Below, piece after piece: positions 36,984 through 44,959 of a stretch of 64,000 bases of DNA. The notes under the pieces are model-generated. The model was not told the DNA's origin. It worked only from the letters and a program-made list of their open reading frames with translations, and made no database searches. The first letter of the stretch is position 1, and every line of letters starts with the position of its first letter. Source of the DNA: Hominiventricola filiformis. Lineage in GTDB: Bacteria; Bacillota; Clostridia; Lachnospirales; Lachnospiraceae. The position numbers and the translations under genes were made by a program. The stretch lies in the NCBI RefSeq assembly GCF_020686965.1, contig NZ_JAJEPS010000015.1:1-64000 (forward strand), given 5' to 3'.

Positions 36984-37012
36984 ACTATAACACAAAATTT
37001 TTTACCGGTCAA
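36984..37012 (-). promoter_or_regulatory. Promoter of the T-box(Phe)-pheST operon
   Basis: TTGACC (37007-37012) and TATAGT (36984-36989) are 17 nt apart. The -35 lies inside the end of the yihY/brkB-like gene. Confidence 0.82.
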
Positions 37013-37808
37013 GCCAGAAATGGTTGATCTCCACACCGATCAGCACAATATACATAACAAAATAAAGCCAGAACATAAATAACATTAACGTAGTCAGACT
37101 TCCATACATGGTATAGGCTCTGGTGTATTCAATATAAATGGAAAATCCAAAGGAAAACAAATACCATGCCACCGCAGAAAACAAAGCCCCCGGCAGCTGA
37201 TCCGTAAAAGTCGTCTTACGGTTTGGCAGCATCATATAAAGCACTGCAAAAAATACCATAAATAAGACCAACATGATCAACAGACGGAACGTAAGCAGAA
37301 TCCGCGTGATTACTGTCAGAAACGGAAAATGATACCTGATCCACAGATGAATGGAGGTTCCAAAGACAATGAGCACCAGAGATGCCACCACAAGCAGTAC
37401 AAAAATCAAGGCAAAAATGGCGCCCCGCAGACGAAGCATCAGATAATTAGGTTTTCGATCCACCTGACAGATGGCATTCATTCCCCGGTTCAGCGCCATA
37501 AAACTTTTTCCGGCAGACCATACCATGACCAGTGCAGACAATGAAATCGTAGCTATCGTCCGGCTGTACATCTCATCCACCATGCCAATAACCCAGCTTC
37601 GGAACCCCAGGGGAATCACCGTCTGAATCAGATTATAAAGGTCTGCTTTTCCTACTCCGGTAAATTGTACCAGTGACAGCAGCATAATCGTGAGCGGCAG
37701 AAATGACAGAATAATAAAATACGCAGACTGCGCCGCATATGCCCCTACATGAGCACTCTCCAGGTCCTTTTTTATTTCCAGTATCATGATAATCAGTCTG
37801 CGCAGCAT
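37002..37808 (-). CDS. YihY/BrkB family inner membrane protein
   Basis: The 268-residue protein has about six membrane helices and the YihY/BrkB hallmarks (S-A-Y-F-I-I-L-S-F-L-P at 29-39; VWSAGKSFMALNRGMN). Its function is unsettled; it has been called a ribonuclease BN in error. Its last codons hold the -35 of the pheST promoter, so the pair is not separated by a spacer. Confidence 0.88.
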   Translation of the reverse strand: MLRRLIIMILEIKKDLESAHVGAYAAQSAYFIILSFLPLTIMLLSLVQFTGVGKADLYNLIQTVIPLGFRSWVIGMVDEMYSRTIATISLSALVMVWSAGKSFMALNRGMNAICQVDRKPNYLMLRLRGAIFALIFVLLVVASLVLIVFGTSIHLWIRYHFPFLTVITRILLTFRLLIMLVLFMVFFAVLYMMLPNRKTTFTDQLPGALFSAVAWYLFSFGFSIYIEYTRAYTMYGSLTTLMLFMFWLYFVMYIVLIGVEINHFWLDR

Positions 37809-37856
37809 ATGATTTTACCCTTTCCGTGCATGGTTTGCCTGCTTATCATACCCTGT

Positions 37857-39164
37857 TTATTCCAAAATAGCAAGTTCTATGTCTTTATAAAAATAATGAA
37901 GAATGGACTCGTAAGATTCCCCCTGCTCTGCCAGAATCCGCGCTCCATTCTGGCTCATACCGGCTCCATGTCCCAGACCGCCTCCATACACTTCATATCC
38001 AACTGTTTTCCCATCTTTCTGTACAGGTTCCAGTACAAAATAGCCGCTGGGAAGAAGTGGACTTCCCTCTTTCACTGTTCCATCATTTTTGTAAATTTTT
38101 TCTTCTGGTGCTCCGAGAAACATGCGTATATTATACTCGTATCTGATTTTCAGGGTTTCTTTCGTTCCCTCCATCAGCATTTCCAGTGCCGCACCTCCAG
38201 TATTTCTCTTCTCAATGGATACGCTTCTGATTTCTCCCGGATCACAGTCTTCACGTTTTATCCACTGATCCCCATTCTTCACCAGAATCCCGTCTTTCGT
38301 CTTCTCACTGCGTACCTGCAGCCATTTCTGTACATTGTCCGTAATCTGTGCAAGAGAAAGATAACAGTTCCAACGGTACCATGGTTCTGCAATCTCCAGA
38401 TCTCCCGCATGTTTTTTCCGAATAAATCGTTCAAAAACGGTCTCCTCCGTAAGACTTTTCTTCAGGCTTCCATTCCCTGTTCTTCGTCCTTCTATGTAAG
38501 GTGTTTTTGTCGGATCCGCATCCTCCCAGATTGCCTCATCAGTTGTCACGCCGCAGGAAGTAGCAAAATAATAGGCTTTTACCGGCCGGCCTTCATACAG
38601 CATAATCTGGCCTTTCGTCTCCTGTACTGCCTGATCTGTACTTTCCTGGCTTTCCACCTGATTATAAACCTGAAAAGAAACACTGTCATCCACATGCGCC
38701 TCATATTCCGGATATGCATATTCCTGCATCTGCCAGACTGCATACGTGCGGGCACAGACTGCCTGGGCCTTCAGTGCCTCTTCCGCATAACCGGATGGCA
38801 TCTCGCTTGGTACAACTCTCCGAAGATATTCTTCCAGCGGAACCTCATTGACGATGACCCAGCCATTCTCTGTTTCATAATCCTGCATTGTTCCCGGATA
38901 TTTTCTATCTGGTTCTTTTGTTTCATGATAGATTCCGCCGCTTTTGTTCAGAATCAATACCCGGATGCAGGCATCTGCAGATGGAATCTTCGAAAGTGTT
39001 TCCTCCTGCTCAGGAACTCCCGGCTCAGGCAGGATCAGTTCCTCGCCATTTCCGGATGGCGGTTCTTCCGCATCATGAGTTCTGTCCTGTATCAGTAAAA
39101 AAAGCAGCCATGCCGTCAGACAAATCAGCAGCAACAACTTTCCCTTCCATTTTTTCCCACTCAT
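37857..39164 (-). CDS. SpoIID/LytB-domain cell-wall protein
   Basis: The 435-residue protein has an N-terminal anchor (about 9-25), a short acidic linker and a SpoIID domain. The LEEYLRRVVPSEMP motif places the essential glutamate at Glu121, and the C-terminal GGGLGHGAGMSQNGA motif is present. SpoIID is a lytic transglycosylase that trims denuded glycan. The start at 39164 has AGAGG eight bases upstream. It is immediately downstream of 6S RNA on the same strand. A housekeeping amidase-enhancer-like role is possible outside sporulation. Confidence 0.88.
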   Translation of the reverse strand: MSGKKWKGKLLLLICLTAWLLFLLIQDRTHDAEEPPSGNGEELILPEPGVPEQEETLSKIPSADACIRVLILNKSGGIYHETKEPDRKYPGTMQDYETENGWVIVNEVPLEEYLRRVVPSEMPSGYAEEALKAQAVCARTYAVWQMQEYAYPEYEAHVDDSVSFQVYNQVESQESTDQAVQETKGQIMLYEGRPVKAYYFATSCGVTTDEAIWEDADPTKTPYIEGRRTGNGSLKKSLTEETVFERFIRKKHAGDLEIAEPWYRWNCYLSLAQITDNVQKWLQVRSEKTKDGILVKNGDQWIKREDCDPGEIRSVSIEKRNTGGAALEMLMEGTKETLKIRYEYNIRMFLGAPEEKIYKNDGTVKEGSPLLPSGYFVLEPVQKDGKTVGYEVYGGGLGHGAGMSQNGARILAEQGESYESILHYFYKDIELAILE

Positions 39165-39186
39165 TTTAGCATCCTCTCTGCTGCAC

Positions 39187-39220
39187 AAAAAAACGGGTAC
39201 TGCATCTTCTGCAATACCCG
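39187..39220 (-). terminator. Terminator of the 6S RNA gene
   Basis: GGGTA-TGCA pairs with TGCA-TACCC, followed by TTTTTTT on the minus strand. It sits about 22 nt before the SpoIID-like start. Confidence 0.88.
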
Positions 39221-39231
39221 ATATCTTCCGT

Positions 39232-39421
39232 TTCCCAAAGTGCCGTTCCCTGTATTTTGACGCCTAGCCAAAGCTAGGTGGGTAACCTCAACAGAGCATT
39301 CAGCCTTCCACTGGCGTCCAGTAAGGACGGAGGCGTGACATCCAGCCTGCGATATTGGAATCCCATAAACGTAAATGTAGGTTCAAAATAACAGGGCTAT
39401 CGAACACCCCAGGAAATCCGT
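39232..39421 (-). ncRNA. ssrS: 6S RNA (RNA polymerase-binding regulatory RNA)
   Basis: The roughly 190-nt transcript is not coding and folds as a long hairpin with a central bubble. Its 5' part (TTTCCTGGGGTGTTCGATAG, about 39418-39395) resembles the bacterial 6S start. Its closing stem is formed by CCCTGT-TATTTT and AAAATACAGGG, outer pairs being GTG/CAC and TTTCC/GGGAA. The CTAGCTTTGGCTAG hairpin and GGTTACCC precede the 3' strand. It has its own consensus promoter and terminator. 6S RNA mimics an open promoter and sequesters sigma-A RNA polymerase in stationary phase. Confidence 0.83.
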
Positions 39422-39427
39422 AACCAT

Positions 39428-39456
39428 AGTATACCCTATTTTTGCATTTTTGACAA
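39428..39456 (-). promoter_or_regulatory. Promoter of 6S RNA
   Basis: TTGTCA (39451-39456) and TATACT (39428-39433) are exactly 17 nt apart; the predicted first base is near 39421. Confidence 0.87.
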
Positions 39457-39484
39457 CTGTCGGGAGAAAAAACTTTGGTATTTT

Positions 39485-40246
39485 TCAATTATTACCAATT
39501 TCTGACAATATTCCGGATGTTTTTCGGATCAGCTCCTCATCTGTTCTCCATACTTCGAATTCACTGATTCCAGGAAGTCCCATGGGAACACCCTCTCTTC
39601 GATATTCCATTCTCGAATCATATGTTTTCTTACCAGACATATGATAAGCACGCAGTCCGGTCTTTTGCCAGATCTCACGGATACTCGCCGGGCCAACTCC
39701 CGCACCTGCCATCAGTGTAATCCGGTCTCCGGCCTGCCTCTGAAGTTCTGCCAGACAATCCGCCCCTTTCAGCGCACTGTTCTCCTGACCTGATGTGAGT
39801 ACAGTCCCAATTCCAAGCATAACTGCCTGCTCGAGTGCCTCTCCAGGATCTTTGCACACATCAAATGCCCGGTGAAGCGTGATTTCCATATTTCCTGCCA
39901 GTTCCGCCAGTCGTTTCATTCGCTCCAGATCCAGTGTTCCGTCCGGTCTCAGGCAGCCGATCACTACGGCATCCGCACCCAGCTTTTTAAAATGCGCCAC
40001 CTGATGTTCCATCATCTGAAACTCTGCTTCTGTGTAGCAGAAATCCCCGAATCTTGGCCGAATCAGAACCCTTACCGGCAGCCTGCAATGCTCACGCACA
40101 CTGCGATAAAGCCATTCATCCGGCGTCACTCCCCCGATAATCAGATGCCCGCACAATTCCAGCCGGTCTGCTCCGCCTTTTTCAGCTGCTTCTGCAGATT
40201 CCGGACTGTCCACGCAGGCTTCCAATATCATCTTTCCATGGTTCAT
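39485..40246 (-). CDS. cutC: CutC family protein (copper homeostasis name)
   Basis: The 253-residue TIM-barrel protein matches CutC: LEACVDS at 8-14, GADRLELCGHL near 25-35, RPRFGDFCYTEAE and ITLHRAFDV. CutC proteins bind copper in some bacteria, but their role is uncertain. It is monocistronic between pckA's terminator and 6S RNA. Confidence 0.93.
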   Translation of the reverse strand: MNHGKMILEACVDSPESAEAAEKGGADRLELCGHLIIGGVTPDEWLYRSVREHCRLPVRVLIRPRFGDFCYTEAEFQMMEHQVAHFKKLGADAVVIGCLRPDGTLDLERMKRLAELAGNMEITLHRAFDVCKDPGEALEQAVMLGIGTVLTSGQENSALKGADCLAELQRQAGDRITLMAGAGVGPASIREIWQKTGLRAYHMSGKKTYDSRMEYRREGVPMGLPGISEFEVWRTDEELIRKTSGILSEIGNN

Positions 40247-40285
40247 TGTATGAGCCTCCCTTTCTCTTTATACCTGGCCATGCAA

Positions 40286-40316
40286 AAAAGGAGCGCTGCA
40301 AAGCAGCACTCCTTTT
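40286..40316 (-). terminator. Terminator of pckA
   Basis: AAAAGGAG-GCTGC pairs with GCAGC-CTCCTTTT around AAA; the minus strand continues into TTTTTT. Confidence 0.9.
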
Positions 40317-40332
40317 GTAAATACAATAATGA

Positions 40333-41937
40333 TTACAGCTGCGGTCCAGCAGATACAAGTGCTTTTCCGTCTGCGTTGCTCTCATATTTAACAAAGTTTT
40401 TCTGGAAACGAGCAGCCAGATCCTTTGCTTTCTCCTCCCACTGAGCAGCCTCAGCGTAGGTATCTCTCGGGTCAAGAATTGCCGGATCAACTCCCGGAAG
40501 CTCGGTCGGAACTTCGAAGTTGAAGAACGGAATCTTCTTGGTCGGAGCGGTCAGGATAGCGCCATCAAGGATTGCATCGATGATACCACGGGTATCTTTG
40601 ATGGAGATACGTTTTCCGGTTCCGTTCCATCCGGTGTTAACAAGATAAGCTTTAGCGCCGCTCTTCTGCATTTTCTTAACCAGCTCATGAGCATATTTGG
40701 TCGGATGCAGCTCAAGGAATGCCTGTCCGAAGCATGCGGAGAAGGTCGGTGTCGGCTCAGTGATTCCACGCTCGGTTCCTGCAAGTTTTGCAGTAAATCC
40801 GGACAGGAAGTAGTACTCAGTCTGCTCCGGAGTCAGGATAGATACCGGCGGAAGTACGCCAAATGCGTCAGCAGACAGGAAGATTACGTTCTTAGCATCC
40901 GGAGCTGCGGATACCGGGCGAACGATCTTCTCGATATGGTTGATCGGATAAGATACACGGGTGTTCTCGGTTACGCTCTTATCAGCGAAATCAATTTTAC
41001 CCTCTGCATCCAGAGTTACGTTCTCAAGAAGAGCGTCACGTCTGATTGCATTGTAGATATCCGGCTCGGAATCTTTGTCAAGATTGATAACTTTTGCATA
41101 GCATCCGCCCTCGAAGTTAAATACTCCGTTGTCGTCCCAGCCGTGCTCGTCATCACCGATCAGAAGACGTTTCGGGTCGGTAGACAGGGTGGTTTTACCA
41201 GTTCCGGAAAGTCCGAAGAAGATAGCGGTGTTCTTTCCATCCATATCTGTGTTTGCAGAGCAGTGCATAGAAGCGATGCCCTTCAGCGGCAGATAGTAGT
41301 TCATCATGGAGAACATACCTTTCTTCATCTCTCCGCCGTACCAGGTGTTTACAATAACCTGCTCACGGGTAGTGATGTTGAACATAACTGCGGTCTCAGA
41401 GTTCAGACCCAGCTCTTTGTAATTCTCAACTTTTGCTTTGGAAGCATTGTAAACAACAAAGTCCGGCTCAAATTTCTCAAGCTCTTCAGCAGTCGGCTGA
41501 ATGAACATGTTGGTTACGAAATGAGCCTGCCAAGCTACTTCCACGATGAAACGGATAGCCATACGGGTATCTTTGTTTGCACCGCAGAATGCATCTACAA
41601 CATACAGTTTTTTGTTAGAGAGTTCTTTCTTAGCCAGCTCTTTTACAGACTCCCATGCTTCCTGAGTTGCCGGATGGTTGTCATTTTTGTACTCATCAGA
41701 AGTCCACCATACAGTGTCCTTGGAGTTCTCATCCATTACAATATATTTGTCTTTCGGGGAACGTCCGGTATAAATACCAGTCATAACGTTTACTGCACCG
41801 AGCTCACTTACCTGTCCTTTTTCGAAACCTTCCAGACCCGGTTTGGTCTCTTCTTCGAAAAGCATCTCATAAGAAGGGTTGTGTACAATCTCAGTTGTTC
41901 CGGTGATACCATACTTGGTTAAATCAATTTTTCCCAT
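40333..41937 (-). CDS. pckA: Phosphoenolpyruvate carboxykinase (ATP)
   Basis: The 534-residue enzyme interconverts oxaloacetate and PEP with ATP. It shows the P-loop GLSGTGKTTLS, the metal-binding LIGDDEHGWDD, R-S-P-K-D-K-Y near 59-65 and the FSACFGQAF segment. In gut Firmicutes it serves fermentative carbon flow to succinate. It has its own promoter and a structured leader. AAAGAGGT is the ribosome site near the start. Confidence 0.97.
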   Translation of the reverse strand: MGKIDLTKYGITGTTEIVHNPSYEMLFEEETKPGLEGFEKGQVSELGAVNVMTGIYTGRSPKDKYIVMDENSKDTVWWTSDEYKNDNHPATQEAWESVKELAKKELSNKKLYVVDAFCGANKDTRMAIRFIVEVAWQAHFVTNMFIQPTAEELEKFEPDFVVYNASKAKVENYKELGLNSETAVMFNITTREQVIVNTWYGGEMKKGMFSMMNYYLPLKGIASMHCSANTDMDGKNTAIFFGLSGTGKTTLSTDPKRLLIGDDEHGWDDNGVFNFEGGCYAKVINLDKDSEPDIYNAIRRDALLENVTLDAEGKIDFADKSVTENTRVSYPINHIEKIVRPVSAAPDAKNVIFLSADAFGVLPPVSILTPEQTEYYFLSGFTAKLAGTERGITEPTPTFSACFGQAFLELHPTKYAHELVKKMQKSGAKAYLVNTGWNGTGKRISIKDTRGIIDAILDGAILTAPTKKIPFFNFEVPTELPGVDPAILDPRDTYAEAAQWEEKAKDLAARFQKNFVKYESNADGKALVSAGPQL

Positions 41938-41957
41938 GTTTCACTAGACCTCTTTCT

Positions 41958-42046
41958 TTTTGTATAATTTCAGATCAGGTTCAAAGCTCCTGCTCACATC
42001 CGAACTCCGTCATAATTCGAAAGGAGTACTCAGCTGACCCAGATCA
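41958..42046 (-). promoter_or_regulatory. Structured 5' leader of pckA
   Basis: Between promoter and pckA the RNA can pair GATCTGGGTC with GAACCTGATC (two mismatches) to close a domain. Inside it, ACTCC and GGAGT form a second hairpin and a third GAGC/GGAGC-rich segment follows. It does not match a riboswitch class I recognise. A regulatory role is inferred from the pairing and from the isolated, long leader. Confidence 0.4.
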
Positions 42047-42052
42047 GATTTA

Positions 42053-42080
42053 TTATTACATTCCGTGAAAAAAATGTCAA
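42053..42080 (-). promoter_or_regulatory. Promoter of pckA
   Basis: TTGACA (42075-42080) and TAATAA (42053-42058) lie 16 nt apart on the minus strand, just after the stop of the preceding membrane gene. Confidence 0.7.
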
Positions 42081-42082
42081 GA

Positions 42083-42427
42083 TCAAAAGTATTTTTTCAT
42101 TGCTCTGCTTACCTCATATCCGTACCAGAAGAGCACAGCGAGGAACAGAATGATAAATGCGATGTAAAGTCCCGTGATACTCGCAACATATGTATTAAAA
42201 AGAGATACTGCTCCATATGCCACCATCACTCCGCCAAGCACCATAAGTTTCGGTGACATAAGATTCGCATATCCCTGCAGATCCTTACAGCTGCTCACAT
42301 CCGTATCCTTGAACACCAGAAATGTCTTAACGATCTTTCCCTGTGTTCTCAGCACATAAGCTGCATACAATGCATAGAATCCTGCTCCGAGCACAATCAG
42401 ATCTGTAATATTCCAGATAGTATCCAT
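42083..42427 (-). CDS. Small integral membrane protein, unknown function
   Basis: The 114-residue protein has three or four membrane segments (about 9-25, 58-76, 80-103). It follows thrC by nine bases, so it is co-transcribed with it. The family is not recognised. Confidence 0.7.
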   Translation of the reverse strand: MDTIWNITDLIVLGAGFYALYAAYVLRTQGKIVKTFLVFKDTDVSSCKDLQGYANLMSPKLMVLGGVMVAYGAVSLFNTYVASITGLYIAFIILFLAVLFWYGYEVSRAMKKYF

Positions 42428-42436
42428 ATATCTCTC

Positions 42437-43930
42437 CTACTCTACACCAAGAAAACCGCGGACTGTTTTCTCCATGTCCTGTACTTCACAAACCGTCTTA
42501 TGACGAACCGGTGCAGTGCGGATCTCTTCGATGGCATTGGGAACTGCAACTCCGGAAATTCTGCTCAGCTCATCAACCAGTTCAAAGTCACCCAGTTTTC
42601 CATACTTTTCAGCGTCAATAGATTCCATGACGCTTCTGGTAAATTTATAGGGGCTTGCAGTGGATGCAATGACTGTCTTCGTCTCATCGCCGGTCTCTGC
42701 TTTATATTTTTCATATGCGCAGGCCGCAACCGCCGTATGCGTATCCATCACATATCCAGTGTCCTTGTATACTTTCGCGATCTCCTGTGCATCTTCTGCC
42801 TCGGTTACATAGTATCCGCAGAAATCACCAAGCTTTTCTTTCATGGCATCTGTAATTGTATATTTTCCATCCGCTGTCAGTTCTTTCATCAGTTCCTGAT
42901 CTTTGGCAGCATCGTCACCTGCAATTCTGTAAAGCAGACGCTCCAGATTGCTTGAGATGAGAATGTCCATGGATGGAGAAGTGGTAAGAATGAACGGGCG
43001 GTTTCTGTTATACTCTCCGGTCTGGAAGAAATCATACAGTACTTTGTTATCATTGGAAGCACAGATCAGTTTTCCGATCGGAACACCCAGCTGTTTTGCA
43101 TAATAAGCTGCCAGAATATTTCCAAAATTTCCGGTAGGCACAACCACATTGATGGTCTCACCATCTTTGATCTCTCCGCCTTCCAGAAGTTTTGCATAGG
43201 CATATACATAATATACAACCTGCGGAACCAGACGTCCGATATTGATGGAGTTCGCACTTGAGAACTGATATCCTGCTTTGTCAAGTTCTTTTGCCAGTTC
43301 TTTGTTTCCGAAAATAGCCTTCACTCCGCTCTGCGCATCGTCAAAGTTTCCATGAATACCGACAACCATGGTATTGTCTCCGGCCTGAGTTACCATCTGT
43401 TTTTCCTGAATCGGGCTTACACCATTCTTCGGATAGAAAACGATAATCTTCGTTCCCGGCACGTCTGCAAAACCTGCCAGCGCTGCTTTTCCCGTATCTC
43501 CGGAAGTCGCAGTCAGAATGACGATTTCATTTTTGATATGATTCTTCTTTGCTGCTGTTGTCATCAGATATGGCAAAATCGAAAGAGCCATATCCTTGAA
43601 TGCAATCGTTGCTCCATGGAACAACTCCAGATAGTAAGCACCCTCAACTTTTGCAAGCGGTGCGATTACATCCGTATCAAATTTTTTGTCATAAGCTCCT
43701 GCGATACAGGCTTTAAGCTCTTCTTCCGTGAAATCTGTCAGAAACAGTTTCATCACTTCATAAGCAGTTTCCTGATAGGACATTTTCGAAAGTTCTTCCA
43801 TGCTGAGGGAAAGCTTCGGAATCTCCGTTGGCACGAACAGACCGCCGTCTTTTGCAAGTCCTTTTAAGATTGCGCAGGACGCAGTGACAGCTTCTTCAGC
43901 TCCTCTGGTACTTTTGTATAACACTTCCAT
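42437..43930 (-). CDS. thrC: Threonine synthase
   Basis: The 497-residue PLP enzyme converts O-phosphohomoserine to threonine. The PLP lysine is Lys112 in FHGATIAFKDMALS, and the phosphate-binding and NFGN motifs (VPTGNFGNILAAYY) are present. It heads a two-gene unit with the small membrane protein. Confidence 0.96.
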   Translation of the reverse strand: MEVLYKSTRGAEEAVTASCAILKGLAKDGGLFVPTEIPKLSLSMEELSKMSYQETAYEVMKLFLTDFTEEELKACIAGAYDKKFDTDVIAPLAKVEGAYYLELFHGATIAFKDMALSILPYLMTTAAKKNHIKNEIVILTATSGDTGKAALAGFADVPGTKIIVFYPKNGVSPIQEKQMVTQAGDNTMVVGIHGNFDDAQSGVKAIFGNKELAKELDKAGYQFSSANSINIGRLVPQVVYYVYAYAKLLEGGEIKDGETINVVVPTGNFGNILAAYYAKQLGVPIGKLICASNDNKVLYDFFQTGEYNRNRPFILTTSPSMDILISSNLERLLYRIAGDDAAKDQELMKELTADGKYTITDAMKEKLGDFCGYYVTEAEDAQEIAKVYKDTGYVMDTHTAVAACAYEKYKAETGDETKTVIASTASPYKFTRSVMESIDAEKYGKLGDFELVDELSRISGVAVPNAIEEIRTAPVRHKTVCEVQDMEKTVRGFLGVE

Positions 43931-43994
43931 GTATTCGCTCCTCTTTCCATTTTATGCTTTTAACACTTCGCAGTGTACCACAAGAAAGTAAAAA

Positions 43995-44020
43995 AAGAAA
44001 GGGGCAACTGCCCCTTTCTT
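43995..44020 (-). terminator. Terminator of the SleB-like gene
   Basis: AGAAAGGGGCA pairs with TGCCCCTTTCT, followed by TTTTTT on the minus strand. Confidence 0.88.
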
Positions 44021-44022
44021 CT

Positions 44023-44718
44023 CTACAATGTGTAAAAAATATGATTTCCGTGTTCCAGTACCCGGTTCAGACTCTGGTCAAACCAGCTGCTTCTGCTCCG
44101 CGTAGAACGGAAGAAAAGTGCGCCCTGAGACACATCCTCTCCTCCAAGTACCCGGTTCACGGCCTCGGTCGTATCCTGTGATACACTCACCCGGTCGATT
44201 CTTCCATCCACGGTAGGGGCAAACTGTGCGCCGCATTCCGTATTCTGGTAGACCACTCCGGTCACCGTTGCGGGAAAAATTCCACTGTTCACCCGGTTCA
44301 TGATCACATTCGCTACCAGCATCTTGCCGACGGTATCTTCACCGCCTGCCTCTGCTTCCACTATTCGTAGGAGTACCTGATACTCCTGTTCATCCAAATT
44401 AAAATTCGCTGCCACAGCCTCAGTGGGTACTTCCTCAGGTGCAGGCTCTTCCGGAACGGGTTCTTCCGGTACAACTTCCTCTGCCATTGGCTCTTCCTGA
44501 GCTGGCTGCACTGCAGCTTCCTCTGCTGGTATTTCTGTTTCGACGTTTTCTGCTCCTGCCTGGACTTCCTGCTGGAAAGCTGTCGCAAGCTCTTCCGTAA
44601 GTGTGTCCTCTGCAGCATATGCAGTCAGTGTGCCTATACTGCAGGAGTTGAAGGATGCAAGACCTGTCGTCAGGATCGTTCCTAACACAAGTGCTGCAGC
44701 CCGATAGCATCTACGCAT
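44023..44718 (-). CDS. Secreted cell-wall hydrolase of the SleB/CwlJ family
   Basis: The 231-residue protein has a signal peptide (about 1-35, ending AYA-A), a long acidic Pro/Glu linker with PEEPVPEEP repeats (about 63-100) and a SleB hydrolase domain (IVEAEAGGEDTVGKMLVANV, then VIMNRVNSGIFP). SleB-type enzymes are lytic transglycosylases of cortex or vegetative wall. The full triad of small motifs is intact. It is monocistronic with its own promoter. Confidence 0.9.
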   Translation of the reverse strand: MRRCYRAAALVLGTILTTGLASFNSCSIGTLTAYAAEDTLTEELATAFQQEVQAGAENVETEIPAEEAAVQPAQEEPMAEEVVPEEPVPEEPAPEEVPTEAVAANFNLDEQEYQVLLRIVEAEAGGEDTVGKMLVANVIMNRVNSGIFPATVTGVVYQNTECGAQFAPTVDGRIDRVSVSQDTTEAVNRVLGGEDVSQGALFFRSTRSRSSWFDQSLNRVLEHGNHIFYTL

Positions 44719-44806
44719 ACATACACTCCTTTTCTTTATGATCCGGCATTTTATGCCTCTTGTTGTCTCACGAAAAATCTGTGTTTCCGTGGGTTACAGT
44801 TTGGCA

Positions 44807-44836
44807 TTATAGCCCGGGACAAATGAAAAAGTCAAT
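44807..44836 (-). promoter_or_regulatory. Promoter of the SleB-like gene
   Basis: TTGACT (44831-44836) and TATAAT (44807-44812) are 18 nt apart; the leader is about 85 nt. Confidence 0.78.
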
Positions 44837-44900
44837 ACAAATATTACAATTTTGTTAACTATTATGAACCATTCTTTGCTTTTTTATGACAATAGCAAAG

Positions 44901-44942
44901 AAAAAAGAGCGCTTCTCATGAAAAATCATGAAAAACGCTCTC
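44901..44942 (-). terminator. Terminator of leuA
   Basis: AGAGCG..CATGA pairs with TCATG..CGCTCT with a TTTTTT tail on the minus strand. Confidence 0.85.
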
Positions 44943-44959
44943 CTCTTTTGTCAATTATT

